Shown: positions 35,547-46,540, numbered from the stretch's first letter. The stretch: 64,000 nucleotides of DNA from Streptomyces sp. NBC_01381 (GCF_026340305.1 NZ_JAPEPI010000001.1:3534001-3598000), one strand, 5' to 3'. The notes: generated by a model from the letters alone, not told the origin. Numbers and translations are program-made.

Positions 35547-36628
35547 GAACCGCCCTCGTCATCGGCACCGGCCTGATCGGCACCTCCGCCGCGCTGGCGC
35601 TCGTCTCGCGCGGTGTGACCGTGCACCTCGCCGACCACGACCCCGGGCAGGCCCGCACGGCGGCCGCGCTCGGCGCAGGCACGGACGAGGAGCCCGAGGG
35701 CCGCGTCGACCTCTGCGTCGTCGCCGTGCCGCCGGCGCATGTCGCCGCGACCCTGGCCGACGTCATGGGGCGCGGGGCGGCGCGCGGCTACCTCGACGTG
35801 GCCAGCGTCAAGGGCGGGCCGCGCCGTGAGCTGGAGGCGCTCGGCCTCGACCTCACCCCGTACATCGGTACGCACCCCATGTCCGGCCGGGAGCGCAGTG
35901 GCCCCCTGGCCGCCACCGCCGACCTCTTCGAGGGGCGGCCGTGGGTGCTGACCCCGACCCGGGACACCGACACCGAGGTCCTCAACCTCGCCCTCGAACT
36001 GGTCGCGCTCTGCCGTGCGGTGCCGGTCGTCATGGACGCCGAGGCGCACGACCGCGCGGTCGCGCTCGTCTCGCACATGCCGCACCTCGTGTCCAGCATG
36101 GTCGCCGCCCGCCTGGAGGACGCCGAGGAGACGGCGGTGCGCCTGTGCGGCCAGGGTATCCGTGACGTCACGCGCATCGCCGCGTCCGACCCGGGGATGT
36201 GGATCGACATCCTGTCCGCGAATCCCGGCCCGGTGGCCGACCTCCTCGCGGCGGTCGCCACCGACCTGGACGAGACGGTGACCGCGCTGCGCGCCCTGCA
36301 GTCGGCGGACGAGTCCAAGCGGCGGGACGGCGCGGCCGGAGTCGAGGGCATGCTGCGGCGTGGCAACGCCGGGCAGGTCCGGGTACCGGGCAAGCACGGG
36401 GCGGCGCCGGCCACGTACGAGATCGTCGCCGTGCTCATCGACGACCAGCCAGGACAGCTGGCCCGGATCTTCGCCGACGCGGACCGCGCCGGGGTCAACA
36501 TCGAGGACGTACGCATCGAGCACGCGACCGGGCAGCAGGCGGGCCTGGTCCAGCTGATGGTGGAGCCGAAGGCGGTGCCGGTGCTGAGCGCGGCACTGCG
36601 GGAGCGGGGCTGGGCCATCCGGCAGTAA
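35543..36628 (+). CDS. tyrA: Prephenate dehydrogenase with C-terminal ACT domain
   Basis: 361 residues. The NAD-binding start is ALVIGTGLIGTSAALAL (GTGLIG), followed by THPMSGRERSGPLAATADLF (partly shown), the prephenate-binding region of TyrA, and SHMPHLVSSMVAARL. Residues from about 285 (YEIVAVLIDDQPGQLARIF) form an ACT domain, suggesting feedback by tyrosine. The start GTG overlaps the chorismate mutase stop; a longer upstream frame is a shadow. Confidence 0.93.
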   Translation: MRTALVIGTGLIGTSAALALVSRGVTVHLADHDPGQARTAAALGAGTDEEPEGRVDLCVVAVPPAHVAATLADVMGRGAARGYLDVASVKGGPRRELEALGLDLTPYIGTHPMSGRERSGPLAATADLFEGRPWVLTPTRDTDTEVLNLALELVALCRAVPVVMDAEAHDRAVALVSHMPHLVSSMVAARLEDAEETAVRLCGQGIRDVTRIAASDPGMWIDILSANPGPVADLLAAVATDLDETVTALRALQSADESKRRDGAAGVEGMLRRGNAGQVRVPGKHGAAPATYEIVAVLIDDQPGQLARIFADADRAGVNIEDVRIEHATGQQAGLVQLMVEPKAVPVLSAALRERGWAIRQ

Positions 36629-36717
36629 GAGGCGCTCGCGGGAGCCAGTAACCTTGTGCGGGGCGTGTCTGCGCCCCGCCTCCTTGCCCCGCGTCCTGAG
36701 AAAGGTGCCCGCACCCC

Positions 36718-37413
36718 GTGGAAACCGCCGAAACCGCCACCCAGGCTGCCGTCATCGTCGCCATCGACGGACCCTCCGGCACGGGCAAGTCGAGCACCTC
36801 CAAGGCCGTCGCCGCCCAGCTCGGCCTCAGCTACCTGGACACCGGCGCCCAGTACCGCGCGATCACCTGGTGGATGGTGAGCAACGGCATCGAGCTGACG
36901 GACCCGAGCGCCATCGCCGCGGCCGCCCAGAAGCCCGAGATCATCTCCGGCACCGACCCGTCCGCCCCGACCATCACGGTCGACGGCACGGACGTCGCGG
37001 GCCCGATCCGCACGACCGAGGTCACCTCCAAGGTCAGCGCCGTCAGCGCCGTGCCCGAGGTCCGCGCCCGGATCACGGACCTGCAGCGCTCCATCGCCGC
37101 GTCCGCCGAGAAGGGCATCGTCGTCGAGGGCCGTGACATCGGTACGACCGTCCTGCCCGACGCCGACCTGAAGATCTTCCTGACGGCCTCGCCCGAGGCC
37201 CGCGCCGCCCGCCGCTCCGGCGAGCTCAAGGGCGCCGACGTCAAGGCGACCCAGGAAGCCCTCATCAAGCGGGACGCGGCCGACTCCAGCCGCAAGACGT
37301 CCCCGCTGGCGAAGGCCGGCAACGCCGTCGAGGTAGACACCACCGAGCTCACGCTCCAGCAGGTCATCGAGTGCGTCGTCACCCTCGTCGAGGAGAAGCG
37401 GGCCTCGAAGTGA
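36718..37413 (+). CDS. cmk: Cytidylate kinase
   Basis: 231 residues. It phosphorylates CMP and dCMP. The P-loop is GPSGTGKS (18-25), and the CMP-binding region has YLDTGAQYRAITW and VVEGRDIGTTVLPDADLKIF (partly shown). The sequence has the expected length and ends at the acyltransferase start (GTGA overlap). Within this region cmk, plsC and der form the conserved block. A TAACCT at about 36646-36651 could be a -10 element for this group. Confidence 0.94.
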   Translation: METAETATQAAVIVAIDGPSGTGKSSTSKAVAAQLGLSYLDTGAQYRAITWWMVSNGIELTDPSAIAAAAQKPEIISGTDPSAPTITVDGTDVAGPIRTTEVTSKVSAVSAVPEVRARITDLQRSIAASAEKGIVVEGRDIGTTVLPDADLKIFLTASPEARAARRSGELKGADVKATQEALIKRDAADSSRKTSPLAKAGNAVEVDTTELTLQQVIECVVTLVEEKRASK

Positions 37414-38057
37414 TTGCGGCTCCATCGGAACGCGGTGCGGAGGTCGGCCGCCGTATCGGCGTCGGCCTCATGTACGGGCTGTGGAAGCCCCGCGTCCTGG
37501 GCGCCTGGAAGGTCCCCGCGGCAGGACCGGCGATCCTGGCCGTGAACCACTCGCACAACGTCGACGGTCCGATGGTGATGGGCACGGCCCCGCGGCCCAC
37601 GCACTTCCTCATCAAGAAGGAAGCGTTCATCGGCCCCCTCGACCCCTTCCTGCGCCGCATCGGGCAGCTGAAGGTGGACCGTGAGATCGCCGACCGCACG
37701 GCGATCACCCGCGCCCTCGGGGTCCTGGAGGACGGCGGCGTCCTCGGGATCTTCCCCGAGGGCACCCGGGGCGAGGGCGACTTCGCCTCGCTGCGCGCGG
37801 GCCTCGCCTACTTCGCCGTACGCAGCGGAGCGCCGATCGTGCCCGTCGCGGTCCTGGGAAGCACGGAGAAGCGCGGACGGTTGATAAAGGGGCTGCCGCC
37901 GCTGCGCAGCCGGGTCGACGTCGTCTTCGGAGACCCCTTCGAAGCGGGCGACGGCAGCGGACGGCGTACGCGCAAGGCGCTGGACGAGGCGACGGTGCGC
38001 ATCCAGGAGCGGCTCACCGCCCACCTGGAGAACGCCAGGCGCCTGACCGGGCGCTGA
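37410..38057 (+). CDS. 1-acyl-glycerol-3-phosphate acyltransferase family protein (PlsC-like)
   Basis: 215 residues from the GTG overlapping the cmk stop. The acyltransferase motifs are NHSHNVD (the HX4D catalytic pair), FLIKKEAF, GIFPEGTRGEG and IVPVAVLG. It would transfer an acyl chain to lysophosphatidic acid, at the membrane. There is no clear transmembrane helix. der begins 79 nt later. Confidence 0.9.
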   Translation: MIAAPSERGAEVGRRIGVGLMYGLWKPRVLGAWKVPAAGPAILAVNHSHNVDGPMVMGTAPRPTHFLIKKEAFIGPLDPFLRRIGQLKVDREIADRTAITRALGVLEDGGVLGIFPEGTRGEGDFASLRAGLAYFAVRSGAPIVPVAVLGSTEKRGRLIKGLPPLRSRVDVVFGDPFEAGDGSGRRTRKALDEATVRIQERLTAHLENARRLTGR

Positions 38058-38136
38058 GCGAGACTTTCAGTAGTGGCCCGTCGCCAGAGAGAGACGGTCC
38101 ACCGATCACCACGATGAACGACGAGGTACGGACTTC

Positions 38137-39606
38137 ATGAACGACCAGATCCAGCCCGAGGGCTCGGAGCACGAGCACGGTGCGCTTGGCGATGCCGAGT
38201 ACGCGGAGTTCATGGAGCTCGCCGCGGAAGAGGGCTTCGACGTCGAGGACGTCGAGGGCGCGATCGAGGCGGCGGGCCACGGCCCGCTGCCCGTCCTCGC
38301 CGTCATCGGCCGCCCCAATGTCGGCAAGTCGACCCTCGTCAACCGCATCATCGGCCGCCGCGAGGCCGTCGTCGAGGACCGCCCCGGCGTGACCCGCGAC
38401 CGCGTGACGTACGAGGCGGAGTGGGCGGGCCGCCGCTTCAAGCTCGTCGACACCGGCGGCTGGGAGCAGGACGTGCTCGGCATCGACGCGTCCGTCGCCG
38501 CCCAGGCCGAGTACGCGATCGAGGCGGCCGACGCGGTCGTCTTCGTTGTGGACGCCACCGTCGGCGCCACCGACACGGACGAGGCCGTCGTCCGGCTGCT
38601 CCGCAAGGCGGGCAAGCCGGTCGTCCTGTGCGCCAACAAGGTCGACGGCCCGTCCGGCGAGGCCGACGCCACCGCCCTGTGGTCCCTCGGCCTCGGCGAG
38701 CCGCACCCCGTCTCCGCGCTGCACGGCCGCGGCACCGGCGACATGCTGGACGCCGTCCTGGATGCGCTGCCCGAGGCGCCCGAGCAGACCTTCGGCGCCG
38801 CCATCGGAGGACCGCGCCGCATCGCGCTCATCGGCCGCCCGAACGTCGGCAAGTCCTCGCTGCTCAACAAGGTGGCGAACGAGGACCGCGTGGTCGTCAA
38901 CGAGCTCGCGGGCACCACCCGCGACCCGGTCGACGAGCTCATCGAACTCGGCGGGATCGTCTGGAAGTTCGTCGACACGGCGGGCATCCGCAAGCGCGTC
39001 CACCTGCAGCAGGGCGCCGACTACTACGCATCCCTGCGCACCGCCGCCGCCGTCGAGAAGGCGGAGGTCGCGGTCATCCTGATCGACGCCAGCGAATCGA
39101 TCAGCATCCAGGACCAGCGCATCGTGACGATGGCCGTCGAGGCGGGCCGCGCCATCGTCCTCGCGTACAACAAGTGGGACACCCTCGACGAGGAGCGCCG
39201 CTACTACCTGGAACGGGAGATCGAGACCGAGTTCCAGCAGGTCGCGTGGGCGCCCCGGGTCAATGTGTCGGCGACGACCGGCCGCCACATGGACAAGCTG
39301 GTCCCCGCGATCGAGACGGCCCTTGAAGGCTGGGAGACGCGCGTCCCGACGGGCCGTCTGAACGCCTTCCTCGGCGAGCTGGTGGCCTCCCACCCGCACC
39401 CGGTGCGCGGCGGCAAGCAGCCCCGCATCCTCTTCGGCACGCAGGCGGGCACGAAGCCGCCGCGCTTCGTCCTCTTCTCCTCCGGCTTCATCGAGCACGG
39501 CTACCGCCGCTTCGTGGAGCGCAGGCTGCGCGAGGAGTTCGGCTTCGAGGGCACGCCGATCCACATCTCGGTTCGGGTGCGCGAGAAGCGCGGCCGCAAG
39601 AAGTAG
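38137..39606 (+). CDS. der: Ribosome-assembly GTPase Der (EngA)
   Basis: 489 residues. Two GTPase domains in tandem: GRPNVGKS at 58-65 and GRPNVGKSS at about 232, each with DTGG/DTAG switch motifs ([20 protein letters not shown]) and NKVD/NKWD specificity motifs. A C-terminal KH-like domain ends in a basic tail (REKRGRKK). An acidic 50-residue extension precedes domain 1, common in actinobacteria. A mini-frame of eight codons (38114-38140) ends over the der ATG. A very strong hairpin follows the gene. Confidence 0.96.
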   Translation: MNDQIQPEGSEHEHGALGDAEYAEFMELAAEEGFDVEDVEGAIEAAGHGPLPVLAVIGRPNVGKSTLVNRIIGRREAVVEDRPGVTRDRVTYEAEWAGRRFKLVDTGGWEQDVLGIDASVAAQAEYAIEAADAVVFVVDATVGATDTDEAVVRLLRKAGKPVVLCANKVDGPSGEADATALWSLGLGEPHPVSALHGRGTGDMLDAVLDALPEAPEQTFGAAIGGPRRIALIGRPNVGKSSLLNKVANEDRVVVNELAGTTRDPVDELIELGGIVWKFVDTAGIRKRVHLQQGADYYASLRTAAAVEKAEVAVILIDASESISIQDQRIVTMAVEAGRAIVLAYNKWDTLDEERRYYLEREIETEFQQVAWAPRVNVSATTGRHMDKLVPAIETALEGWETRVPTGRLNAFLGELVASHPHPVRGGKQPRILFGTQAGTKPPRFVLFSSGFIEHGYRRFVERRLREEFGFEGTPIHISVRVREKRGRKK

Positions 39607-39623
39607 CAGCCACGCAGCAACGA

Positions 39624-39687
39624 ACGGGTGAGGCCCCGCCTTCTTGGAATTCTTTGAAGAATCCGAAGAAGGCGGGGCCTCACCCGT
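39624..39687. terminator. Very long bidirectional terminator after der
   Basis: A perfect 22-bp stem: 39624-39645 (starting ACGGGTGAGGCCCCGCC) pairs with 39666-39687. Inside the 20-nt loop, GGAATTCTT and AAGAATCC can extend the stem with one bulge. It lies 18 nt after der and 11 nt before the stop of the convergent minus-strand gene, so it can serve both. Confidence 0.92.
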
Positions 39688-39697
39688 GTGCGGTGCC

Positions 39698-40054
39698 TCA
39701 CTGCCCCCTGCGCGGTCCCGGTGGCAGCGCCGCGGGGAACTGCTGGTGGCCCGTGCCGTGCTGCTCCTGGCCGTAGCGGGTCACATGCAGCTGGCTGAGC
39801 GTGTTGTGCCGCGGGCTCTGCCGGTCGCCCGCCCGGTGCATGCCGTACGGCATGGCGCCGAAGGCCGTGAAGCCCAGATCCTCCTCACCGCTCCGGTCAC
39901 CCGGCAGGGCCTTGAACGACCTGCGGTACTCCGAGAACAACGCGTCGTAGATCGGCGTGGCCGAGTAGGAGCCCTCGGTGTCCTGCGCAGAGCGCATGGA
40001 CGGGATGGGGTTCTGGTAAGCGGGCCGGTGGCGAGTGGCGTCGTATGTGTGCAC
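39698..40054 (-). CDS. Uncharacterised Streptomyces protein
   Basis: 118 residues from GTG 40054; ATG 39997 is a shorter alternative. It contains RPAYQNPIPSMRSAQDTEGS (partly shown), SATPIYDALFSEYRRSFKALPGDRSGEEDLGF (partly shown), and a Gln/His/Pro-rich tail. There are no membrane segments or known catalytic motifs. I recognise the PIYDALFSEYRRSF type of block as streptomycete-specific but cannot assign a function. No ribosome site is clear. Confidence 0.65.
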   Translation of the reverse strand: MHTYDATRHRPAYQNPIPSMRSAQDTEGSYSATPIYDALFSEYRRSFKALPGDRSGEEDLGFTAFGAMPYGMHRAGDRQSPRHNTLSQLHVTRYGQEQHGTGHQQFPAALPPGPRRGQ

Positions 40055-40170
40055 GTATGTGCCAACGACCCCATGCGCGTACGGATGCGGGGGGCCGCGC
40101 CGCTTTCGCGCGGCGCCGGGAGTGTGACCGGCGCGTTTGCGGCTCGCGGCGCGGCCCGGGAGTGGTCGGC

Positions 40171-40950
40171 TCAGGTGCCCGCGAGCGGCATCGCAGCCGC
40201 CACCAGGCGCCCGTGCGCCGCCGCGTTGTCCAGGGCGCCGCGCAGCAGGTCCTCGCGGGGCTGCCGGCCGATGGAGCCGACCGGCGCCGCGAACAGGAGC
40301 ACCGTCTGCAGCTTGTTGGCCGCGGCCCGCCAGGCTTCGGTGACCTGGAGCGGGTGGTGCGCCTGCCACCAGGCGACGGAGCCGCCGTCGGCGCCGGGCT
40401 GGAGCACGGCGTGCAGCTGGCCCATGGCGAGCAGCACCGACCAGCCGTGCAGCACGTCGGGCACGGTGTCCAGCGAGGTCACCGGCATGAAGCCCTGCTC
40501 GATCAGGAGCGGCAGGAAGTCGTCGCCGCCGCCCGCGGCGGCGACGGGGCGCCTGATGACGTCGGTCGGCTCGACGACGAGCGCGGGGTGCAGCTCGCCC
40601 TCGATGAGGACGAGACCGCTGGTCACGCCGAGGACGGCCTGGGCGGGCACTCCTCCGGCGGGCCCGGTGCCGTCATCGCCGGTGATCGAGCGAACGGCGC
40701 CCTGGAGCTGCTCCTCGGAGACCTGGACGATCTGGGAGGGCAGGCAGGTGGCGTGGGCGAAGGCGAGTACGGCGGTCTCCTCGCCGATGAACAGGACCGT
40801 GCTGGTGCGTTCCTGCTCCGAGTCGCCCGGGGTGCGGCAGGAGGTGCAGTCGTAACTGCCCGGGGCGTTCTCACCGGCGAGCAGCCGGTCGGCTTCTTCG
40901 TCGCCGATCTCGGCGCGTACGTCGTCGCCGACGTCGAGCATGCGCGGCAC
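40171..40950 (-). CDS. Uncharacterised conserved protein
   Basis: 259 residues from GTG 40950, which has GGAG 6 nt upstream; ATG 40941 is in frame. It is soluble, with CTSCRTPGDSEQERTS near the N-terminus (a CxxC pair), a hydrophobic core and GFMPVTSLDTVPDVLHGWSV in the middle. No family function recognised. It is separated from the next minus-strand gene by 116 nt and is divergent from the Rpf-like genes. Confidence 0.75.
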   Translation of the reverse strand: MPRMLDVGDDVRAEIGDEEADRLLAGENAPGSYDCTSCRTPGDSEQERTSTVLFIGEETAVLAFAHATCLPSQIVQVSEEQLQGAVRSITGDDGTGPAGGVPAQAVLGVTSGLVLIEGELHPALVVEPTDVIRRPVAAAGGGDDFLPLLIEQGFMPVTSLDTVPDVLHGWSVLLAMGQLHAVLQPGADGGSVAWWQAHHPLQVTEAWRAAANKLQTVLLFAAPVGSIGRQPREDLLRGALDNAAAHGRLVAAAMPLAGT

Positions 40951-41100
40951 GGGTGGCTCCTCGGAATCGATGCGTGGGAGCCGGCGGTGTCCGGCTCATA
41001 AGGAGACAACGGGCGATCAGTGGCGCAAGTCACGCACGAGGGCGAACGGAATCGAACCATCCGCAGCAGAGGGTGAGTGGTCCGGCGGAATCCGTCACTC

Positions 41101-41119
41101 CGCGCCAACGTCTGGCGCG
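41101..41119. promoter_or_regulatory. Perfect inverted repeat in the region upstream of the first Rpf-like gene
   Basis: CGCGCCA-ACGTC-TGGCGCG, 7-bp arms with a 5-nt centre. It could be a terminator for a small upstream transcript or an operator; it lies about 150 nt upstream of the predicted promoter. Confidence 0.45.
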
Positions 41120-41264
41120 TACAGGGAAGTTGGGGCGGTGAGGTGGGTCACAGATCCACTGAGATGCAGGTCGACAAATACGGAAATCAGTGAATTAAGT
41201 GGCTGGCCGAAAATCGACGATACCGGCGGTAACGGTCAACTGGCCTGGAATGACAAGGAGTTGG

Positions 41265-42093
<829 letters not shown>

Positions 42094-42191
42094 GCCGGAC
42101 CGCTTCGGGCATGGCCCTGCCCGGTCGTCCGACCGGGTGGGGCCGTGTCCGTGGCGGGCGCGGCACGCCTTTGCGCGGCTCTCGGCCTGCC

Positions 42192-42839
<648 letters not shown>

Positions 42840-42841
42840 GG

Positions 42842-43528
42842 TCATGGCCCGGGTGGCGGTCTTTCGGCCAGCTCCGCCGCCTCGCCGCTGAACACGACCT
42901 CGCCCCTGCGCAGTTCGTGCACCACCACTGCCGTCCGGCTCGCGCGTTCGCGTACGCCGGGCGGCAGTCGCTGTTCCGCGGTGATCACGCAGGTGTCCGG
43001 GGCCAGGGTCATGAGGAGCTCGTACGTCCGGGACGCCACCGCCGGTGACATGCCCTGGGTGGGCTCGTCCACGAGGATCACCCGGGCCGGGGCCAGCAGG
43101 GCGCGGGAGAGGGCCAGCATGCGCTGCTCGCCGCCGGAGAGGGTGCCTGACCGGCGGGGGAGCAGGGCGCGAAGCTCGGGGTACGCGTCCAGGGCGGGGG
43201 CGAAGTCGCCCTTGGGGGCCGAAAGGCCGAGGTTCTCGCGGACCGTGAGGGTGCCGTAGATCGCCTGTCTGTCCGGTACGAAGCACAGGCCTCGCCTCGC
43301 GCGTTCGTGCGGGGTGAGCCGGGTGACGTCCCTGCCGTCCCAGGTGACGGTGCCCGCGGAGAGGGGGGCCGTGCCGGCCAGGGCGCGCAGGGCGGTGGTG
43401 CGGCCGGAGCCGTTGCGGCCGAGGAGGACGGTGAGGCCGTGGGGGTGGGCGGCGAGGGTCACGCCGTGCAGGGCTTCCAGGGGGCCGTAGCGGACGCGGG
43501 CCTGGTGGAGCGCGATGCCGGTGCTCAT
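42842..43528 (-). CDS. livF: LivF-like ABC transporter ATP-binding protein with variant P-loop
   Basis: 228 residues. The LivF pattern is clear: RVRYGPLEALHGVTLAA, signature LSGGEQRMLALSRALL (130 onward), Walker B ILVDEPTQGMSP (151-162), and late motifs VITAEQRLPPGV where family members have the H-loop region. Walker A reads GRNGSGRTT (37-45) with Arg43 in place of Lys. The H-loop His also seems replaced (TAEQ). These changes question its ATPase activity. The start overlaps the end of the fused permease/ATPase gene by 4 nt. Confidence 0.85.
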   Translation of the reverse strand: MSTGIALHQARVRYGPLEALHGVTLAAHPHGLTVLLGRNGSGRTTALRALAGTAPLSAGTVTWDGRDVTRLTPHERARRGLCFVPDRQAIYGTLTVRENLGLSAPKGDFAPALDAYPELRALLPRRSGTLSGGEQRMLALSRALLAPARVILVDEPTQGMSPAVASRTYELLMTLAPDTCVITAEQRLPPGVRERASRTAVVVHELRRGEVVFSGEAAELAERPPPGP

Positions 43529-46500
43529 GGTGCTGCCCTGTGGAGCACTTCCGTCGGCGGGCCCGATGTGATGATGCGGCCCGCCGTCATGACGTGCACG
43601 GTGTCGGCCAGGTCCGCCACCAGGTCCAGGTCGTGCTCCACCACGAGCAGCGCCATGCCGTCCGCCGCGAGGGCGCGCAGGAGGCGGGTGAGGGCGGCCG
43701 CCTCGGCGGTGTCCAGGCCGGCCGCGGGCTCGTCCAGGAGGAGGGTGTGCGGGGTGCCCGCCAGGGCTCGCGCGAGTTCTACGCGTCGGAGGGTGCCGGT
43801 GGGGAGGTCCGCCGCGGGGTGGTGGCGGGTGGGGCCGTCCAGGGAGAGGAGGCGGAGGGCGTGGGTGGTGGCCTCCGGGGCGTCTGCCCGGCTCTGGTCC
43901 GCGGCGACTTGGACGTTCTCGGTGATGGTCAGGGACGGGAAGACCGACAGTTGCTGGAAGGTGCGGGCGATGCCGAGGCGGGTGCGGGTGTGGGCGGGGA
44001 GGTGGGTGATGTCGCGGTCGTCGAGGGTGATGCGGCCGGAGTCGGGGCGGAGGGTTCCGGCCAGGCAGTGGAAGAGGGTGCTCTTGCCCGCGCCGTTGGG
44101 GCCTACTACGGCGGTGATGTGGCCCGGGGGCACGGCCAGGGTTACGCGGTCCAGGGCGGTGAAGCCGTTGTAGGTGAGGGTGATGTCGTGGGCGGCGAGG
44201 GTTGCGGGAGCCTGGGGAGCGGTTACGGGGGTTTGGGGTGAGGAGCCGTCGCGCCCTTCGTTCGGTTGTGGGGCGGGGCCGCGCCGGTATGTCCGTACTC
44301 GCCATCTCGGTCTGAGCGGCTTGCTGCTGCGGCTGGGGAGTGCTTCGTACTGTGCTCCGTGCGGACATACCGACACGTCCCCTCCCGTCTCACGGGCGCC
44401 TGCCGGCCGGATCGACTTCCGGTCCGAGCGGGGATCGTCTCCGGTTCCCGTTCCGGTTCCGTCTCCGCGCTCGTCGCCCTCGCCAGGACCGTTCCCGGCT
44501 CCGGGACCGTCCCCTGTGCCGGGCCCGTCTCCCGTCGCGGGCCGGTCGCCTGTGCGGCTCCTGCTGCCCCTGCTGCCCTTGCTGTGGGCAGGCGTTCCGC
44601 AGGGCGAGTGGGGTCTCCCCTGCTCGAGCGAAGCCGAGAGCTTGGGGAAGGGTGGGCACAGCCCCAACTGCCGGGTGCCGATGGGCGTGGCGGTGAGCAA
44701 GGCCTCGCGGGCCCGCTTGCCCAAGGGGGTCAGCGTCGGATGCCGGGTCAGGCGGGCCGTCGCTGAGCGCAGAGCCTCGTAAGGACCGCCGGGGAAGCGG
44801 CCGATCAGTACCGCCAGGATGCCGATCAACGCCGCCGCCACACCGCCCCGCGCCCCCGCGTCCAGGCCCACCAGAAGCGCCGCCGCAACCAGCGCGCCCA
44901 GCAGGCTGTCCGCGCCCAGGACCAGTACCGCCGCGAACCAGAGGAGGCCGCGTACGGGGTCGTACGCGGCGGGGTCGAAGGCCCGCAGCCCCATGCCCAG
45001 CATTCCGCCGCCGAGAGCGGCAAGCGCCGCGCCCGCGACGAACGCGGTCAGCTTCAGGGTGCGGACCGGGACGCCCGAGGCCGCCGCCCCCGCCTCGTGG
45101 TCCCGCATCGCGGCCAGGGCGCGGCCCATGCGGCCCCGGCGAAGTGTCGTGGCGAAGAGCAGCGCCGCGGCGAGGAGGAGGAGTTCCAGTACGTAGTACG
45201 CGCGGTCCCCCGCGAAGCCCGCGGGGCGGTCCAGGTTCAGGCCCGACGTCGCGTACGGCTGCGCGAAGACGAAGCGGCTGACCCCGACGCCGACCGCGAA
45301 CGTCGCGAGGGCGAGCGCCAGGCCGTGGCGGCTGATCGCGGGCCAGCCGGTGAGGAGGCCGAGGGGGGCCACGAGGAGGACGGCCACGGCAAGGGCGGGG
45401 AGATGGGGGAGTTCCGGCAGGCCGGGGAAGCGGCCCGCCGCGAGGAGAGCCGTGAACAGCGCGCCAAGCCCCGCGTACGCCGCCTGGCCCAGGGAGATCT
45501 GCCCTCCCCTGCCCGTGACGATCACCAGGGAGAGCAGGATCACCGCAAGGGCCGGGACCTGGACCGATGTCGTCAGGTCCGAGCCCGCGAAGCCCAGCGG
45601 GATGAGGAAGAGGACCACCGTCACTATCCACGCGCCGGGCGGAGTCGGCACGCGTGCTGTCGCCGTGCGCGGGAGCGTGGTCCGCGCGCCGATGCCGGGG
45701 AGCACCAGGGCCGCGACGAGCAGCGCCACCACGAAGAGGTTCGCGCCGAGCGCCTGGACCAACGGCTCCGCCCAGCCCGAGGGATGAAGGCGGGTCAGCT
45801 GGCTCTGGGCCACCCCGAGGCCCAGGGCCACCACGACCGCGACCGCCAGGCTCCGCATCCGCGCCGCCACCGCGACGGCCACCACTTCCATGACCAGGAG
45901 CGGCATGCCGTAGGGGTCGAGGCGTACGAAGGGGGCGAGCAGCGCTCCGGTGAGGCCGGCCGTGAACGCGCCGAACGCCCAGCCCGCCGCCGCCACCCGG
46001 TCCGCGTCGATACCGCCGAGGACGGCGAGGGACCGGTTGTCGACCACCGCCCGCAGCTCGCCGCCGAAGCGGGTCCAGCGGGTGACCGCCCAGACGGCCG
46101 CCGCGAGCGCCACGGTCACCGCCAGTTGGGCCCAGGGGTCCGACGAGACGAGCACGGGCGCGTCCGCCTTCGCCCCGGGGCCCCACAGCAGCGCGGCGCC
46201 CCCCACGAGGAGTACGAAGACGCCGATGGACGCCACCAGGGTCTGTGCCGGGTCGCTGCCGAGGACCGAAAGGGGGCGGAAGACCGCTCGCTCCAGGAGC
46301 AGGCCGATGGCCGGGGCGATGAGGAGGAGGGTGACCGTTGTCGCCAGCCAGAGCGGCCAGTTCCACTCGACCGTCAGCTCGCGCAGGACGTACGCACAGA
46401 CCATCGCGATCGCCCCGTGCGCGAAGTTGAGCACGCCCGTCGCGCGGTACGTGACGATCAGGCCGATGCCGGTGAGGGCGGCCGCGCTGCCGACCGCGAG

Positions 46501-46536
46501 CCCGGCCAGCGTCAGGTCGTACGTCAGGGACGCCAC
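43525..46536 (-). CDS. LivH-LivM-LivG triple fusion: branched-chain-amino-acid-type ABC permeases and ATPase
   Basis: 1003 residues in one frame. LivH-like permease about 1-290 (GLIVTYRATGVLNFAHGAIA, partly shown), LivM-like permease about 300-600 (SLVIVTGRGGQISLGQAAYAG, partly shown), a linker about 602-780 rich in Gly/Asp/Arg repeats, and a LivG-like ATPase 785-1003 with Walker A GPNGAGKST (812-820), Walker B LLLDEPAAGLD and H-loop VVEHDLD. Its signature motif is LPTGT instead of LSGGQ. No usable start codon precedes the ATPase domain, which supports one polypeptide. GGAG lies 10 nt before the GTG. Confidence 0.85.
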   Translation of the reverse strand: MASLTYDLTLAGLAVGSAAALTGIGLIVTYRATGVLNFAHGAIAMVCAYVLRELTVEWNWPLWLATTVTLLLIAPAIGLLLERAVFRPLSVLGSDPAQTLVASIGVFVLLVGGAALLWGPGAKADAPVLVSSDPWAQLAVTVALAAAVWAVTRWTRFGGELRAVVDNRSLAVLGGIDADRVAAAGWAFGAFTAGLTGALLAPFVRLDPYGMPLLVMEVVAVAVAARMRSLAVAVVVALGLGVAQSQLTRLHPSGWAEPLVQALGANLFVVALLVAALVLPGIGARTTLPRTATARVPTPPGAWIVTVVLFLIPLGFAGSDLTTSVQVPALAVILLSLVIVTGRGGQISLGQAAYAGLGALFTALLAAGRFPGLPELPHLPALAVAVLLVAPLGLLTGWPAISRHGLALALATFAVGVGVSRFVFAQPYATSGLNLDRPAGFAGDRAYYVLELLLLAAALLFATTLRRGRMGRALAAMRDHEAGAAASGVPVRTLKLTAFVAGAALAALGGGMLGMGLRAFDPAAYDPVRGLLWFAAVLVLGADSLLGALVAAALLVGLDAGARGGVAAALIGILAVLIGRFPGGPYEALRSATARLTRHPTLTPLGKRAREALLTATPIGTRQLGLCPPFPKLSASLEQGRPHSPCGTPAHSKGSRGSRSRTGDRPATGDGPGTGDGPGAGNGPGEGDERGDGTGTGTGDDPRSDRKSIRPAGARETGGDVSVCPHGAQYEALPSRSSKPLRPRWRVRTYRRGPAPQPNEGRDGSSPQTPVTAPQAPATLAAHDITLTYNGFTALDRVTLAVPPGHITAVVGPNGAGKSTLFHCLAGTLRPDSGRITLDDRDITHLPAHTRTRLGIARTFQQLSVFPSLTITENVQVAADQSRADAPEATTHALRLLSLDGPTRHHPAADLPTGTLRRVELARALAGTPHTLLLDEPAAGLDTAEAAALTRLLRALAADGMALLVVEHDLDLVADLADTVHVMTAGRIITSGPPTEVLHRAAP
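44610..44660. repeat. Dispersed Streptomyces repeat inside the linker of the fusion gene
   Basis: CTCCCCTGCTCGAGCGAAGC followed by CGAGAGCTTGGGGAAGG is a sequence I recognise as one of the commonest dispersed repeats of Streptomyces intergenic regions. It can fold through TCCCC-GCTC and GAGC-GGGGA arms. Here it lies between the LivM and LivG parts and is read through in frame. Confidence 0.7.
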
Positions 46537-46540
46537 CGGG

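Noticed and set aside
41040..41110. tRNA-like T-loop (GGTTCGATTCC on the minus strand, around 41046-41060)
   Set aside because: The T-loop word is present, but the flanking T-stem pairs poorly, no 7-nt anticodon loop with a paired stem fits at the right distance, and no acceptor stem closes. Chance or a tRNA-fragment relic; not annotated.
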